Positions 1-9,209 of a DNA stretch of 64,000 bases are shown here, piece after piece. This DNA is from Orrella dioscoreae (GTDB lineage: Bacteria > Pseudomonadota > Gammaproteobacteria > Burkholderiales > Burkholderiaceae_B). The translations under genes and the position numbers were made by a program. Numbering within the stretch: the first letter of the stretch is position 1; each line of letters starts with the position of its first letter. The notes beneath the pieces were generated by a model, which had not been told where the DNA came from, ran no database searches, and saw only the letters and a list, made by a program, of their open reading frames with translations. Location: NCBI RefSeq assembly GCF_900089455.2, contig NZ_LT907988.1, positions 1,240,001-1,304,000 on the forward strand, given 5' to 3'.

Positions 1-520
<520 letters not shown>

Positions 521-538
521 TCCGGTACGCAAGCAACA

Positions 539-580
539 GGAAGGGCACGCGCCTTGGGGCGCGTGCCCTTCCTGCATTTT
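539..580 (+). terminator. Rho-independent terminator after monomeric IDH
   Basis: A perfect 15-bp stem (539-553 with 558-572) closes on the 4-nt loop TTGG and is followed by TGCATTTT. It sits 18 nt after the IDH stop codon and just before the 3' end of the convergent IclR gene, so it may serve both directions. Confidence 0.85.
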
Positions 581-587
581 GGCGGTG

Positions 588-1373
588 TCAGGCGGGCAAG
601 CCCAGTTCGCGGGAAATCGCCTGCGCGCAGGCGAGCACGGTCGGTGCGAGTTCGGCCATGCGTTCGAGCGAAAGGTAAGGCACCGTGCTGGAAACGCTGA
701 TCGCGGCGACGATCTGGCGACTGGCGTCGCGGATCGGTGCGGCCACGCACCGGATCGACGGTTCGTTGTCTTCCAGGTCGTAGGCGTAGCCCTTGCCCGC
801 GTAGTCGCGCATGCGTGTCTCGAAGGCCGCCCACGTCGGACCGGCCGGCGTGGCGTGCGCGACGATGGGCTCCCCCACCCGATGCAGCGCCTGCCATTGC
901 GGCGAGCCATCGTCGAGCATCAGCGCCTTGCCCACGCCCGTCAGGGCCAGCGGCATGCGCGAGCCCACGCGCGAACGCATTTCCAGTCCCTTCTTGCCAG
1001 GAATCTTGTCCAGGTAGAGCGCTTCGTCACCGTCGCGCACGGCCAGGTGGATCGTGTCGCCCGTCAAGGCCGCGAGTCCTTCCAGATGCGGGCGTGCGAG
1101 CGTGGTGATGGGGAAGGCCTCGCGTGCCTGGTAACCCAGTTCCACCAGGCGCGGGCCCAGGGCATAGCCCATGCCGGGTACGACGCGAAGATAGCGTTCC
1201 TGCACCAGGCAACTGGCCAGGCGGTGGGCGGTGCTGCGGGGCACGTCGAGACTGGCGCACAAGGCCTTGAGGTCGCGGGCGCCGGCGGCCACCGCGTGGA
1301 TGACGGCCAGCCCGCGCAGCAACGTCTGGGTGCCGGTGAGGGGGGGGGCGCCTGGGCTGGATGAGTCGGACAA
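588..1373 (-). CDS. IclR-family transcriptional regulator, probable galactonate regulator
   Basis: This gene encodes a 261-residue DNA-binding regulator of the usual IclR length. The N-terminal winged helix-turn-helix lies around residues 35-55 (LCASLDVPRSTAHRLA), followed by the IclR effector-binding domain to the end. It is divergent from the dgoKADT operon, so control of galactonate catabolism is the natural inference. I chose a TTG start at 1373 because AGGAG (complement of 1381-1385) lies 7 nt upstream. An ATG at 1377 lies only 3 nt after the same AGGAG and is in a different frame. A longer in-frame ATG exists at 1490 but would add about 39 residues of uncharacteristic sequence. A run of nine C residues (G on the plus strand, 1340-1348) lies just inside the coding region and controls which start is in frame. 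Confidence 0.85.
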   Translation of the reverse strand: MSDSSSPGAPPLTGTQTLLRGLAVIHAVAAGARDLKALCASLDVPRSTAHRLASCLVQERYLRVVPGMGYALGPRLVELGYQAREAFPITTLARPHLEGLAALTGDTIHLAVRDGDEALYLDKIPGKKGLEMRSRVGSRMPLALTGVGKALMLDDGSPQWQALHRVGEPIVAHATPAGPTWAAFETRMRDYAGKGYAYDLEDNEPSIRCVAAPIRDASRQIVAAISVSSTVPYLSLERMAELAPTVLACAQAISRELGLPA

Positions 1374-1469
1374 GCATGGGCTCCTGGAAATCGCGCTGTG
1401 GAGGATACCTGGGAGTGGGCGCGGGCAACACTGGCCGCGTCCTTTCCAGCGAGCATTGTGCCGCATATT

Positions 1470-1486
1470 ATCCCTATATTTGGGAT
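1470..1486. promoter_or_regulatory. Inverted repeat, candidate IclR operator
   Basis: ATCCC and GGGAT form perfect 5-bp arms separated by 7 AT-rich bases. The repeat lies between the divergent iclR and dgoK genes, 13 bp upstream of the dgoK -35 element. Position and symmetry suit a regulator binding site; assignment to the IclR protein is inference. Confidence 0.4.
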
Positions 1487-1499
1487 GCAATGTCTAATT

Positions 1500-1528
1500 T
1501 TGAGATTTTTTCGCTGCTGGACTAGAAT
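1500..1528 (+). promoter_or_regulatory. Sigma70-type promoter of the dgo operon
   Basis: TTGAGA (1500-1505) and TAGAAT (1523-1528) are separated by exactly 17 bp, close to the sigma70 consensus. The predicted transcript would start near 1535, about 50 nt before the dgoK start. Confidence 0.6.
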
Positions 1529-1583
1529 CCGCCGACAACGGCGCCATGCATGGCGCGCACCACCGGATTGCCAGGAGCTGGAT

Positions 1584-2561
1584 TTGATACAGGCAGCACG
1601 CGCCGCGCTGATAGCACTCGACTGGGGCACTTCGTCGCTGCGCGCCTATCGGCTGGATGCGCATGGCAACGTGCTCGACGCGCGCAACCTGCCCTGGGGC
1701 ATCATGCGCCTGCCCGAGGCGGATCCGGGTGATGCCGGCGGTTCGCTGCATGCGCGTTTCGAGATCGCCTTCGAAGCGGCCTGTGGAGACTGGCTACGCC
1801 AGCAACCCGGGCTGGCCGTCATCGCCTGCGGCATGGTGGGCAGCGCGCAGGGCTGGCGCGAAGCGCCTTACCTGGACGTCCCCGCCGGCCTGCCTGACAT
1901 CGGAAGCACGTTGACCCGGGTCGATCGTGGCCAGGGCACGCCGCTGCACATCGTGCCGGGCCTGTCGCAGGGCGGGGCGCTGCCGAACGTCATGCGTGGC
2001 GAGGAAACACAGATCGCCGGCATCGTGGCGGGACTGCCGTCCCACCAAACGCCCAACCTGCTGGTCTGCCTGCCCGGCACCCATTCCAAATGGGTACGCG
2101 TCACCGGCCAGCGGATCGCACACTTCGATACCTTCATGACCGGCGAGGTCTATGCCGCGTTGCGCGAACACACCCTCCTGGGGCGGACCATGCGCGACGG
2201 GCAGGGCGAGGATGCACAGTCCTTCGCGCAAGGGCTTGCCGTGGCCGGTACGCCCGAAGGCCGCGCGGGCGTGCTGTCGACCATCTTCAGTACCCGCACG
2301 CTGGGCCTGGCGGGCCGCTTGCCCGCCACGGGCCAAGCCGACTATCTGTCCGGCCTGTTGATCGGCCACGAGGTCGCCAGCCTGCTGGCCATGCGCGCGC
2401 CCGCGCAAGCGACCCTCGTGCTCTGTGGCCAGGCGAGCCTGTGTGCCCGCTATGAGCAGGCGCTGGCGTACTACGGTGTGCGCGATGTCGTCCATGCTCC
2501 GCAGGCCACCGAGCGCGGGCTGTGGCTCATCGCGCGCGGCGCGGGCCTGCTCGCCGGCTGA
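1584..2561 (+). CDS. dgoK: 2-dehydro-3-deoxygalactonokinase
   Basis: DgoK phosphorylates 2-dehydro-3-deoxy-D-galactonate to the 6-phosphate with ATP, the second step of galactonate catabolism. The N-terminal ALDWGTSSLRAY motif (residues about 11-22) is the phosphate-binding loop of this sugar-kinase family. The 325-residue length is close to that of known DgoK proteins. The start is a TTG at 1584 preceded 6 nt upstream by CAGGAG (1572-1577); the frame stays open further upstream without recognisable family sequence. It is the first gene of the dgoK-dgoA-dgoD-dgoT unit, with 48 nt to dgoA. The good promoter upstream and the divergent IclR gene suggest substrate induction of the whole unit. Confidence 0.93.
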   Translation: MIQAARAALIALDWGTSSLRAYRLDAHGNVLDARNLPWGIMRLPEADPGDAGGSLHARFEIAFEAACGDWLRQQPGLAVIACGMVGSAQGWREAPYLDVPAGLPDIGSTLTRVDRGQGTPLHIVPGLSQGGALPNVMRGEETQIAGIVAGLPSHQTPNLLVCLPGTHSKWVRVTGQRIAHFDTFMTGEVYAALREHTLLGRTMRDGQGEDAQSFAQGLAVAGTPEGRAGVLSTIFSTRTLGLAGRLPATGQADYLSGLLIGHEVASLLAMRAPAQATLVLCGQASLCARYEQALAYYGVRDVVHAPQATERGLWLIARGAGLLAG

Positions 2562-2593
2562 AGGTCGCACGCCCTTCGAATGTTCCAGACAAC

Positions 2594-2607
2594 GAGAGAG
2601 AGAGAGA
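2594..2607 (+). repeat. (GA)7 dinucleotide repeat at the dgoA ribosome binding site
   Basis: Seven uninterrupted GA units end 2 nt before the preferred dgoA ATG. The purine-rich repeat appears to serve as the Shine-Dalgarno region. Slippage here would change spacing rather than frame. Confidence 0.6.
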
Positions 2608-2609
2608 CC

Positions 2610-3254
2610 ATGCCGCAACAGACCTTCGAAGCCGCCTTGTCCCAATGCCCCCTGATTGCCATCCTGCGCGGCCTGGCACCCAGCCAGGCCCGGGAGATCG
2701 GGCAGTCGCTGTACGAGACCGGTTTCCGCCTGATCGAGGTACCACTCAATTCGCCGCAGGCGCTTGAGAGCATTGCCCTTCTGCGCGGCTGCCTGCCCGC
2801 CGATTGCGTGATCGGGGCGGGCACCGTCATGACCCCGCAGGCGTGCGCCGAGGTGGCCGAGGCCGGTGGCCAGATCATCGTGATGCCGCACAGCGATCCG
2901 GCGGTGATCCGTGCCGCCAAGGCGGCGGAGCTGGCCTGCTGCCCCGGCGTGGCCACGCCCACCGAAGCGTTCGCGGCGCTGGCAGCGGGCGCGGATGTGC
3001 TGAAGATGTTCCCGGCCGAGCAGTTGGGGGTGCCCGTGCTCAAGGCCTGGCGGGCGGTGATGCCTGCCTCCATCCGGCTCGTGCCCGTGGGCGGCATCAC
3101 GCCCGGGAACCTCGATGCCTTCGTGAAGGCCGGCGCCAGTGGCTTCGGCCTCGGATCAGCGCTCTACAAGCCAGGCCAGGACGGCCGGCAGGTGGGCGCG
3201 CAGGCGCGCGCCTTCATCCAGGCCTGGTCGCAGGCAACGCCTGCCCACGCCTGA
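2610..3254 (+). CDS. dgoA: 2-dehydro-3-deoxy-6-phosphogalactonate aldolase
   Basis: DgoA cleaves 2-dehydro-3-deoxy-6-phosphogalactonate to pyruvate and glyceraldehyde 3-phosphate by a class I Schiff-base mechanism. The 214-residue TIM-barrel protein has the LIAILRG start of the KDPG/KDPGal aldolase family, the catalytic glutamate at about residue 43 (IEVPLNSP) and the Schiff-base lysine at about 132 (VLKMFPAE). The VGGITP phosphate-binding loop follows. ATG 2610 is preferred because the family motif begins shortly after it; an in-frame ATG at 2580 would add ten residues. It lies 48 nt after dgoK and 42 nt before dgoD in one operon. Confidence 0.94.
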   Translation: MPQQTFEAALSQCPLIAILRGLAPSQAREIGQSLYETGFRLIEVPLNSPQALESIALLRGCLPADCVIGAGTVMTPQACAEVAEAGGQIIVMPHSDPAVIRAAKAAELACCPGVATPTEAFAALAAGADVLKMFPAEQLGVPVLKAWRAVMPASIRLVPVGGITPGNLDAFVKAGASGFGLGSALYKPGQDGRQVGAQARAFIQAWSQATPAHA

Positions 3255-3296
3255 CCGCGACATAGACACATAACAGCAAAACAAGGAGCCACGCAC

Positions 3297-4445
3297 ATGA
3301 AGATCACCAAGCTCACGACCTACATCGTCCCGCCTCGTTGGTGCTTTCTGAAGATCGAAACGGACGAGGGCATCGCCGGCTGGGGCGAGCCCGTGCTGGA
3401 GGGCCGCGCGCATACGGTGGCGGCCGCCGTCGAGGAACTGGCCGACTACCTGGTGGGCAAGGACCCGCGCAACATCGAGGATCATTGGACCGTGCTGTAT
3501 CGCGGCGGTTTCTATCGCGGCGGCGGCGTTCTGATGAGCGCGCTGGCGGGCATCGACCAGGCGCTTTGGGACATCAAGGGCAAGTCGCTGGGGGTGTCCG
3601 TCTCGCAATTGCTGGGCGGCAACGTCCGGGACCGCATCCGCGTGTACTCCTGGATCGGCGGCGACCGCCCGGCCGATACCGCGCAGGCAGCCAGGTCGGC
3701 CGTCGAGCGCGGCTTCAGCGCGGTGAAGATGAACGGCACCGAGGAGCTGCAGTTCGTCGACTCCCACGACAAGGTGGAAAAATGCCTGGAAAACGTGGCC
3801 GCCGTGCGCGAGGCGGTGGGCCCGGACGTGGGCATCGGCGTCGATTTCCATGGCCGGGTGCACAAACCCATGGCCAAGGTGTTGATCAAGGAACTCGAGC
3901 CCTACAAGCTGATGTTCATCGAGGAGCCGGTGCTCAGCGAACACTACGAAGCCCTGAAGGAACTGGCGCCGCTGTCGTCCACGCCCATCGCGCTGGGCGA
4001 GCGCCTGTTCTCGCGCTGGGACTTCAAGCGGGTACTGTCCGAAGGCTACGTGGACATCATCCAACCCGATCCTTCGCACGCGGGCGGCATCACCGAAACC
4101 CGCAAGATCGCCGCGATGGCCGAGGCCTATGACGTGGCGCTGGCCCTGCATTGCCCGCTGGGTCCGATCGCGCTGGCCACCTGCCTGCAGATCGACGCAG
4201 GCTGCTACAACGCCTTCATCCAGGAGCAAAGCCTGGGCATCCACTACAACGCCGCCAACGACCTGTTGGACTACATCGGCAACCGCGAGGTGTTCGCCTA
4301 CGAAGACGGCATGGTGAAGATCCCGCAGGGCCCGGGCCTGGGCATCGAGGTCAACGAGGAGTACGTGAAGGAGCGCGCGGCGGTCGGCCATCGCTGGCGC
4401 AATCCGGTCTGGCGCCATGCCGACGGCAGCTTCGCCGAGTGGTAA
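3297..4445 (+). CDS. dgoD: D-galactonate dehydratase
   Basis: DgoD removes water from D-galactonate to give 2-dehydro-3-deoxygalactonate, the first step of the pathway. The product is 382 residues, the same length as E. coli DgoD as I recall it, and can be read against it nearly end to end. The enolase-superfamily metal ligands appear as Asp183 (DFHGR), Glu209 (IEEPV) and Glu235 (LGERLF), with His185 and His285 (HCPLGPIAL) as the general acid/base pair. An AAGGAG ribosome binding site precedes the ATG. This is the best-conserved gene of the operon and anchors the galactonate assignment; galactonate specificity over related sugar acids is inferred from the DgoK/DgoA partners. Confidence 0.96.
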   Translation: MKITKLTTYIVPPRWCFLKIETDEGIAGWGEPVLEGRAHTVAAAVEELADYLVGKDPRNIEDHWTVLYRGGFYRGGGVLMSALAGIDQALWDIKGKSLGVSVSQLLGGNVRDRIRVYSWIGGDRPADTAQAARSAVERGFSAVKMNGTEELQFVDSHDKVEKCLENVAAVREAVGPDVGIGVDFHGRVHKPMAKVLIKELEPYKLMFIEEPVLSEHYEALKELAPLSSTPIALGERLFSRWDFKRVLSEGYVDIIQPDPSHAGGITETRKIAAMAEAYDVALALHCPLGPIALATCLQIDAGCYNAFIQEQSLGIHYNAANDLLDYIGNREVFAYEDGMVKIPQGPGLGIEVNEEYVKERAAVGHRWRNPVWRHADGSFAEW

Positions 4446-4510
4446 GCCGCCCGCCTGCCTCATAGCGGCGCGACAAGCCGCCCCCAAAAGAGAACTGGAG
4501 TAGACACCTC

Positions 4511-5818
4511 ATGAATACCGCCGCAGCCGGCGCGCTGCCGGGCCAGAAGGCCACCCGCTCGCGCTATCTCATCATGGTGATGCTGTTTGTCACCGTCGTC
4601 ATCAACTATCTGGACCGCAGCAACCTCTCGATCGCGGCGCCCGCCCTGCGCGACGAGTTCGGCTTGAGCACCGTGCAGGAAGGCCTGCTGCTCTCGGCTT
4701 TCGGCTGGACCTATGCGGCCATGCAGATCCCGGGCGGCTGGCTGGTCGACCGCGTGTCGCCCCGCCGGCTGTACGCGGCGGCACTGATCCTGTGGTCTCT
4801 CGGCACTTTCTTCATGGGGCTGTCCACGAGCTTCCTGCTGCTTTTCGTGCTGCGCCTGACGGTGGGCGCGTTCGAGGCCCCCGCCTACCCGATCAACAAC
4901 CGTGTGGTGACGGCCTGGTTCCCCGAGCGCGAGCGCGCCACCGCCATCGGCTTCTATACCTCGGGACAGTTCGTGGGCCTGGCATTCCTGACGCCGGTGC
5001 TGGCCTGGCTGCAGCATCACTACGGCTGGCACATGGTCTTTCTCAGCACGGGCCTGCTCGGCATCGTTTGGGGCGTCATCTGGTATCTGGTCTATCGCGA
5101 GCCGCGCGACTTCAAGGGCGCCAACCAGGCCGAACTCGACCTGATCCAGCAAGGCGGCGGAGTCGTCGACCTGGGCAAGCAGGCGCACAAGGCAAAGCAG
5201 CCCTTCAACTGGACCGACCTGGGCCTGGTGATGAGCCGCCGCAAACTCTGGGGCGTGTATCTGGGCCAGTTCTGCCTGACCTCGACGCTTTGGTTCTTCC
5301 TGACCTGGTTTCCGACCTACCTCGTGAAATACCGCGGCATGGACTTCATCAAGTCGGGCTTTCTGGCCTCGGTGCCTTTCCTGGCCGCCTTCGTCGGCGT
5401 GCTTTGCTCGGGCTTGCTGTCAGACTTCCTGGTTCGCCGCGGCGCCTCGGTCGGCTTGGCGCGCAAGTTGCCGATCATCCTGGGCCTGCTGATCTCGACT
5501 TCGATGATCGGCGCGAACTTCACCGATTCGACGAACTGGGTGATCTTCTTCCTGGCCGTGGCCTTCTTCGGCAACGGCCTGGCCTCGATCACCTGGTCGC
5601 TGGTGTCCGCGTTGGCGCCCACGCGCCTGCTCGGGCTGACTGGCGGCGTGTTCAATTTCATCGGCAACCTGTCATCCATCTGCACGCCCATCGTGATCGG
5701 CTTCCTCGTCAGCGCCGACAACTTCGCGCCAGCCATCGTCTACGTCGCGACGCTGGCGCTGCTGGGCGCCTTGTCTTATATCCTGCTGGTCGGCAAGGTC
5801 GAGCGGATCGAGGCCTGA
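4511..5818 (+). CDS. dgoT: D-galactonate:proton symporter, MFS
   Basis: This 435-residue, 12-helix major-facilitator protein belongs to the anion:cation symporter branch and should bring galactonate across the inner membrane. It carries the family signatures NYLDRSNLS in helix 1, QIPGGWLVDR after helix 2, the FEAPAYPINNR motif in helix 4 and GLTGGVFNFIGNL near the C terminus, all closely matching E. coli DgoT. It is the last gene of the dgo operon, 65 nt after dgoD. A GC-rich imperfect hairpin at 5860-5888 follows but has no T-run, so termination there is uncertain. Confidence 0.93.
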   Translation: MNTAAAGALPGQKATRSRYLIMVMLFVTVVINYLDRSNLSIAAPALRDEFGLSTVQEGLLLSAFGWTYAAMQIPGGWLVDRVSPRRLYAAALILWSLGTFFMGLSTSFLLLFVLRLTVGAFEAPAYPINNRVVTAWFPERERATAIGFYTSGQFVGLAFLTPVLAWLQHHYGWHMVFLSTGLLGIVWGVIWYLVYREPRDFKGANQAELDLIQQGGGVVDLGKQAHKAKQPFNWTDLGLVMSRRKLWGVYLGQFCLTSTLWFFLTWFPTYLVKYRGMDFIKSGFLASVPFLAAFVGVLCSGLLSDFLVRRGASVGLARKLPIILGLLISTSMIGANFTDSTNWVIFFLAVAFFGNGLASITWSLVSALAPTRLLGLTGGVFNFIGNLSSICTPIVIGFLVSADNFAPAIVYVATLALLGALSYILLVGKVERIEA

Positions 5819-5903
5819 TTCGGGGCCAAACGCAGCACCGTGCCGTTATCCGGGTTGGCGCCCCGGCAGCGGCGGGCTGCCGCGGGGCCCTGGCGGGCGG
5901 CGA

Positions 5904-6335
5904 TCAGTTCGCGTGCCCGGCCCGCTGGCGGATCAGTTCGATATACGCGTCGCTGTCCAGCGGCGTGCCCAGGCGCTGCGATTCCCAGACCACCTGGCCC
6001 AGGCATTCCATGATTTCGTGGATGGCGTGGTGGTGGTCCGTGCGCGCGGCCATGCGTTCGTAGGCGCTGCGGATGCCGCGCGGGTGGTCGATCTGCAACT
6101 GCTCGGCGATGGCCAGGTGCATCGAAAGATGCAGGAAGGGATTGGTGCGGCCCGACTCCACGGAGAACTCGGCCGTGAGCGCGTCGGGGCGCTCCAGGTC
6201 GGCGTGGTATTCCGGGTGCTCGGCGATCCAGTCGGTCGCGATGGTTTCCAGCGGCGTCTGGACTTCGCCGGCCTTGTGCTTGCGCCAGGCTTCCACGAAG
6301 AACTGGCGCACCTGGTCGCGGGAGGGATTGAACAT
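5904..6335 (-). CDS. DUF1841 family protein
   Basis: A 143-residue soluble protein of the DUF1841 family, whose molecular function is not known. Typical features are the N-terminal MFNPSRDQVRQFF, the central NPFLHLSMHLAI and the histidine cluster RTDHHHAIHEIMECLG, which could bind a metal (inference only). It is convergent with dgoT and divergent from icd, with 171 nt between the two starts. There is no operon partner on its strand. No signal peptide or membrane segment is visible. Confidence 0.88.
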   Translation of the reverse strand: MFNPSRDQVRQFFVEAWRKHKAGEVQTPLETIATDWIAEHPEYHADLERPDALTAEFSVESGRTNPFLHLSMHLAIAEQLQIDHPRGIRSAYERMAARTDHHHAIHEIMECLGQVVWESQRLGTPLDSDAYIELIRQRAGHAN

Positions 6336-6506
6336 GAGGGGACTTGCGTCAATGACGGACGGTAAAAGGCCATTTTACGCCTGCCGGATGTGCCGGCAGG
6401 CGGCCCGGGCAGGCTAGAATCGGGACGAACGTGCCCCAAGGCGGGGCATGCGCGGCCCAGCCCGCGGCCCAGCCTCATTTCTCGCGACTCAACCCATCGA
6501 GCTTCC

Positions 6507-7763
6507 ATGTCCTATCAACACATCAAGGTCCCGGCCGAAGGCCAGAAAATCACCGTCAACAGCGATTTCTCCTTGAACGTGCCCGACCAGGTCATCGTCC
6601 CCTTCATCGAGGGCGATGGCGTGGGCGCGGACATCACGCCGGTCATGAAGCGCGTGGTCGATGCCGCCGTCGAAAAAGCCTATGGCGCGGCGCGCCGCAT
6701 CCACTGGATGGAAATGTACGCCGGCGCCAAGGCCACCCAGGTCTATGGCCCCGACGTGCTGCTGCCCGACGAGACCCTGCAGGCCATCCAGGAATTCGTG
6801 GTGTCCATCAAGGGGCCGCTGGCCGCGCCCGTGGGCGGCGGCATCCGTTCGCTGAACGTCGCCATCCGCCAGCGCCTGGACCTCTTCGTCTGTCTGCGTC
6901 CGGTCAGTTATTTCCAGGGCGTGCCCGCCCCGGTGCGCGAGCCGCAACAGACCGACGTGGTGATCTTCCGCGAGAACTCCGAAGACATCTACGCCGGCAT
7001 CGAATTCCAGGCGGGCTCGGCGCAATCGCGCGAGCTGGGCCAGTTCCTGCGCGACAAGCTTGGCGTGGACAGCATCCGCCATCCGGACTCGTCGGCCCTG
7101 GCCGTCAAGCTGGTCTCGCGCGAAGGCACCGAGCGCCTGGTGCGCCGCGCGGCGCAATACGCGCTGGACCACGACCGCAGCTCGATCACGCTGGTGCACA
7201 AGGGCAACGTGCTGCGCTACACCGAAGGCGCCTTCCGTGACTGGGCCTATGCCCTGCTGCAGCGCGAATTCGACGCCAAGCTGATCGACGGCGGCCCGTG
7301 GTGCCGCATGAAGAACCCGCGCACCGGCCGCGACATCATCGTCAAGGACGTGCTGGCCGATGCCTTCCTGCAGCGCGTGCTGCGTCGTCCGGCCGAGTAC
7401 GACGTGATCGCCACGCTGAACCTGAACGGCGACTACATCTCCGACGCGCTGGCGGCACAGGTGGGCGGCTCGGGCATTGCGCCCAGCGCCAACCTGTCCG
7501 ACACCGCGGCCATCTTCGAGGTCACGCACGGCACGGCGCCGAAGTACGCGGGCAAGGACTACGTCAATCCCGGTTCCGAGATCCTTGCGGCCGAGATGAT
7601 GCTGCGCCACATGGGCTGGACCGAAGCGGCCGACCTTATCCTGGCCAGCATGGAGAAGACCATCCTCGACAAGCAGGTCACCTTCGACTTCGCGCGGTTG
7701 CTGCCGGGCGCCGAGCAGGTGTCCTGCTCGGGCTTCGGGCAGGCCATGATCGCACGCATGTAA
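6507..7763 (+). CDS. icd: NADP-dependent isocitrate dehydrogenase, dimeric type
   Basis: The 418-residue product is the classical homodimeric TCA-cycle enzyme. The substrate-binding loop contains Ser115 ([12 protein letters not shown]), equivalent to the serine phosphorylated by AceK in E. coli. [13 protein letters not shown] and the NADP-binding [12 protein letters not shown] segment are intact. ATG 6507 is chosen because the family sequence begins there; the frame extends upstream to 6390 only as filler. A TAGAAT -10-like hexamer lies at 6415-6420, and a perfect-stem terminator follows at 7801. The cell therefore encodes this enzyme and the unrelated-length monomeric isozyme at the left edge. 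Confidence 0.96.
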   Translation: MSYQHIKVPAEGQKITVNSDFSLNVPDQVIVPFIEGDGVGADITPVMKRVVDAAVEKAYGAARRIHWMEMYAGAKATQVYGPDVLLPDETLQAIQEFVVSIKGPLAAPVGGGIRSLNVAIRQRLDLFVCLRPVSYFQGVPAPVREPQQTDVVIFRENSEDIYAGIEFQAGSAQSRELGQFLRDKLGVDSIRHPDSSALAVKLVSREGTERLVRRAAQYALDHDRSSITLVHKGNVLRYTEGAFRDWAYALLQREFDAKLIDGGPWCRMKNPRTGRDIIVKDVLADAFLQRVLRRPAEYDVIATLNLNGDYISDALAAQVGGSGIAPSANLSDTAAIFEVTHGTAPKYAGKDYVNPGSEILAAEMMLRHMGWTEAADLILASMEKTILDKQVTFDFARLLPGAEQVSCSGFGQAMIARM

Positions 7764-7800
7764 GCCGGGCTGCCGGCCTGGGCCGGCGCAATCCGGAAAG

Positions 7801-7839
7801 AACGCCAACGCCGCGGCCAGTCCGCGGCGTTGGCGTTTT
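7801..7839 (+). terminator. Terminator after icd
   Basis: A perfect 16-bp stem (7801-7816 with 7822-7837) with the 5-nt loop CCAGT is followed by a short T-run. It lies 37 nt after the icd stop codon. Confidence 0.8.
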
Positions 7840-7869
7840 GTCATGGATCAAGGTCATCCAGGGCGAATA

Positions 7870-7888
7870 ATGTATATTCAAAATACAT
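7870..7888. promoter_or_regulatory. Near-palindrome upstream of nnrS, candidate NsrR-type operator
   Basis: ATGTATATT and AAAATACAT flank a central C with one mismatch. Read on the minus strand, the right arm with its flank (7881-7891) is AAGATGTATTT, which equals one half of the published NsrR half-site AAGATGYATTT. The other half is spaced 2 bp wider than that consensus, so the assignment is tentative. It lies 40 nt before the nnrS start. Confidence 0.4.
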
Positions 7889-7927
7889 CTTAAACGCCAC
7901 GCCCGGCCAGCTTCGCAAGGCGCCGCC

Positions 7928-9166
7928 ATGACCTCACTCCTGCAACCCCAAGAGCCCTCGCCCGGGCGTGATGCGCCCCCCCAGTGGCGCGCTTTCCTGG
8001 AAATGGGGTTCCGGCCGCTCTACCTGGGCGGTTGTGGCTGGGCGCTGGTGTCGGTCTGGGTCTGGGTGTTCGCGCCGGGCTGGCTGACCGGCACGCTGGG
8101 CGGGGTGCTCTGGCATGCCCACGAAATGCTGTGGGGTTTCATCGCCACCATCGCCGTGGGTTTCCTTCTGACGGCAGGCGCCAACTGGACGGGCGTGAAC
8201 CCGCTGAAGGGGGCGGCCCTGGGCGCGTTGGCGGCGCTCTGGCTCACGGCGCGCGCGGCCTACCTCCTGCCCGGCACGACGGCCTTCTGGGTGGGCGCTG
8301 GCGCCGATGCCCTGTTCTTCGGCTGCGCGGCCATCGCGCTGGGGCGCGCCATCTATCGCACGCGCAACCAGCGCAACTACGGCGTGCCGTTGCTGGCATT
8401 GGGACTGGGCATCACGCACGTCCTGTACGTCAGCGCCGCCGCGCAGGGCGACTATGCGCTGGTGCTGCGCCATTTCCACAGCGGCATGCTGTGCATGGCG
8501 ATCGTCACGCTGCTGGTCGCCCGGCGCGTCATCCCTTTCTTTGCCTCGCGGGCCGTGCCGGGCCTGCAATTGCCCATGCACACGCGCAGCGGCCATTGGC
8601 AGCTGGCGGCCAGCGTGTTGGCGGCAGCCTTCGGCATCCTGCAATGGGCCGTGCCCATGGCCGTGGCGCTGGCAGCGGCCGGCGCAATCGCGCTGGTGCA
8701 ATGGCTGGCATGGCGGCCGTTGGCGGTACGCAAGGTGCCGCTGCTGTGGATCCTGTATGCCGGTTACGGCGCGCTGGGCGTGGGCTTGCTGGTCGCCGCC
8801 GCGCAGGCGCTCGGCTGGGTGGTGCGCACGGCCTGGCCCGCGCATGTGATCGGCGTGGGTGGCTTTTCGGTGCTCATCATCGGCATGGCCACGCGCACGG
8901 CCCTCGGCCACCTGGGCAGGCCCTTGAAGACCGACCGCTGCATGGTGGCGTCATTCGTGCTGATCGTGCTGGCCGCGCTGCTGCGTCTGGCGGCGCTCTG
9001 GCCCTCGCCCGCCACGCTGGGCCTGCTGCATGCGTCGGCGGGCGCCTGGGTGCTGGGCTTCGGCCTGTATCTCTGGCGCTTCGCGCCCTGGCTGATCCGC
9101 CCGCGCGCGGACGCCCCGGGCGGCGGCCGGCAGATCATCCGGCCCATCGTCAAGCCGATGTCCTGA
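7928..9166 (+). CDS. nnrS: NnrS family haem/copper membrane protein
   Basis: NnrS is a polytopic inner-membrane protein (about 12 hydrophobic segments in 412 residues) linked to nitric-oxide tolerance and reported to bind haem and copper. Here the N-terminal FLEMGFRPLYLGG, the WHAHEMLWGF histidine motif and the later HFHSGMLCMAIV, HTRSGHWQL and HVIGVGGFSVLIIGMATR segments are typical of the family. The ATG at 7928 begins eight codons after a palindromic operator candidate. It heads a short unit with the small membrane gene at 9210 and lies in a nitric-oxide cluster with ytfE and norR, which supports the role. Confidence 0.93.
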   Translation: MTSLLQPQEPSPGRDAPPQWRAFLEMGFRPLYLGGCGWALVSVWVWVFAPGWLTGTLGGVLWHAHEMLWGFIATIAVGFLLTAGANWTGVNPLKGAALGALAALWLTARAAYLLPGTTAFWVGAGADALFFGCAAIALGRAIYRTRNQRNYGVPLLALGLGITHVLYVSAAAQGDYALVLRHFHSGMLCMAIVTLLVARRVIPFFASRAVPGLQLPMHTRSGHWQLAASVLAAAFGILQWAVPMAVALAAAGAIALVQWLAWRPLAVRKVPLLWILYAGYGALGVGLLVAAAQALGWVVRTAWPAHVIGVGGFSVLIIGMATRTALGHLGRPLKTDRCMVASFVLIVLAALLRLAALWPSPATLGLLHASAGAWVLGFGLYLWRFAPWLIRPRADAPGGGRQIIRPIVKPMS

Positions 9167-9209
9167 AACCGATTCCGTGAAGCCGATGAAATCCTCGTGA
9201 GCATGCGCC

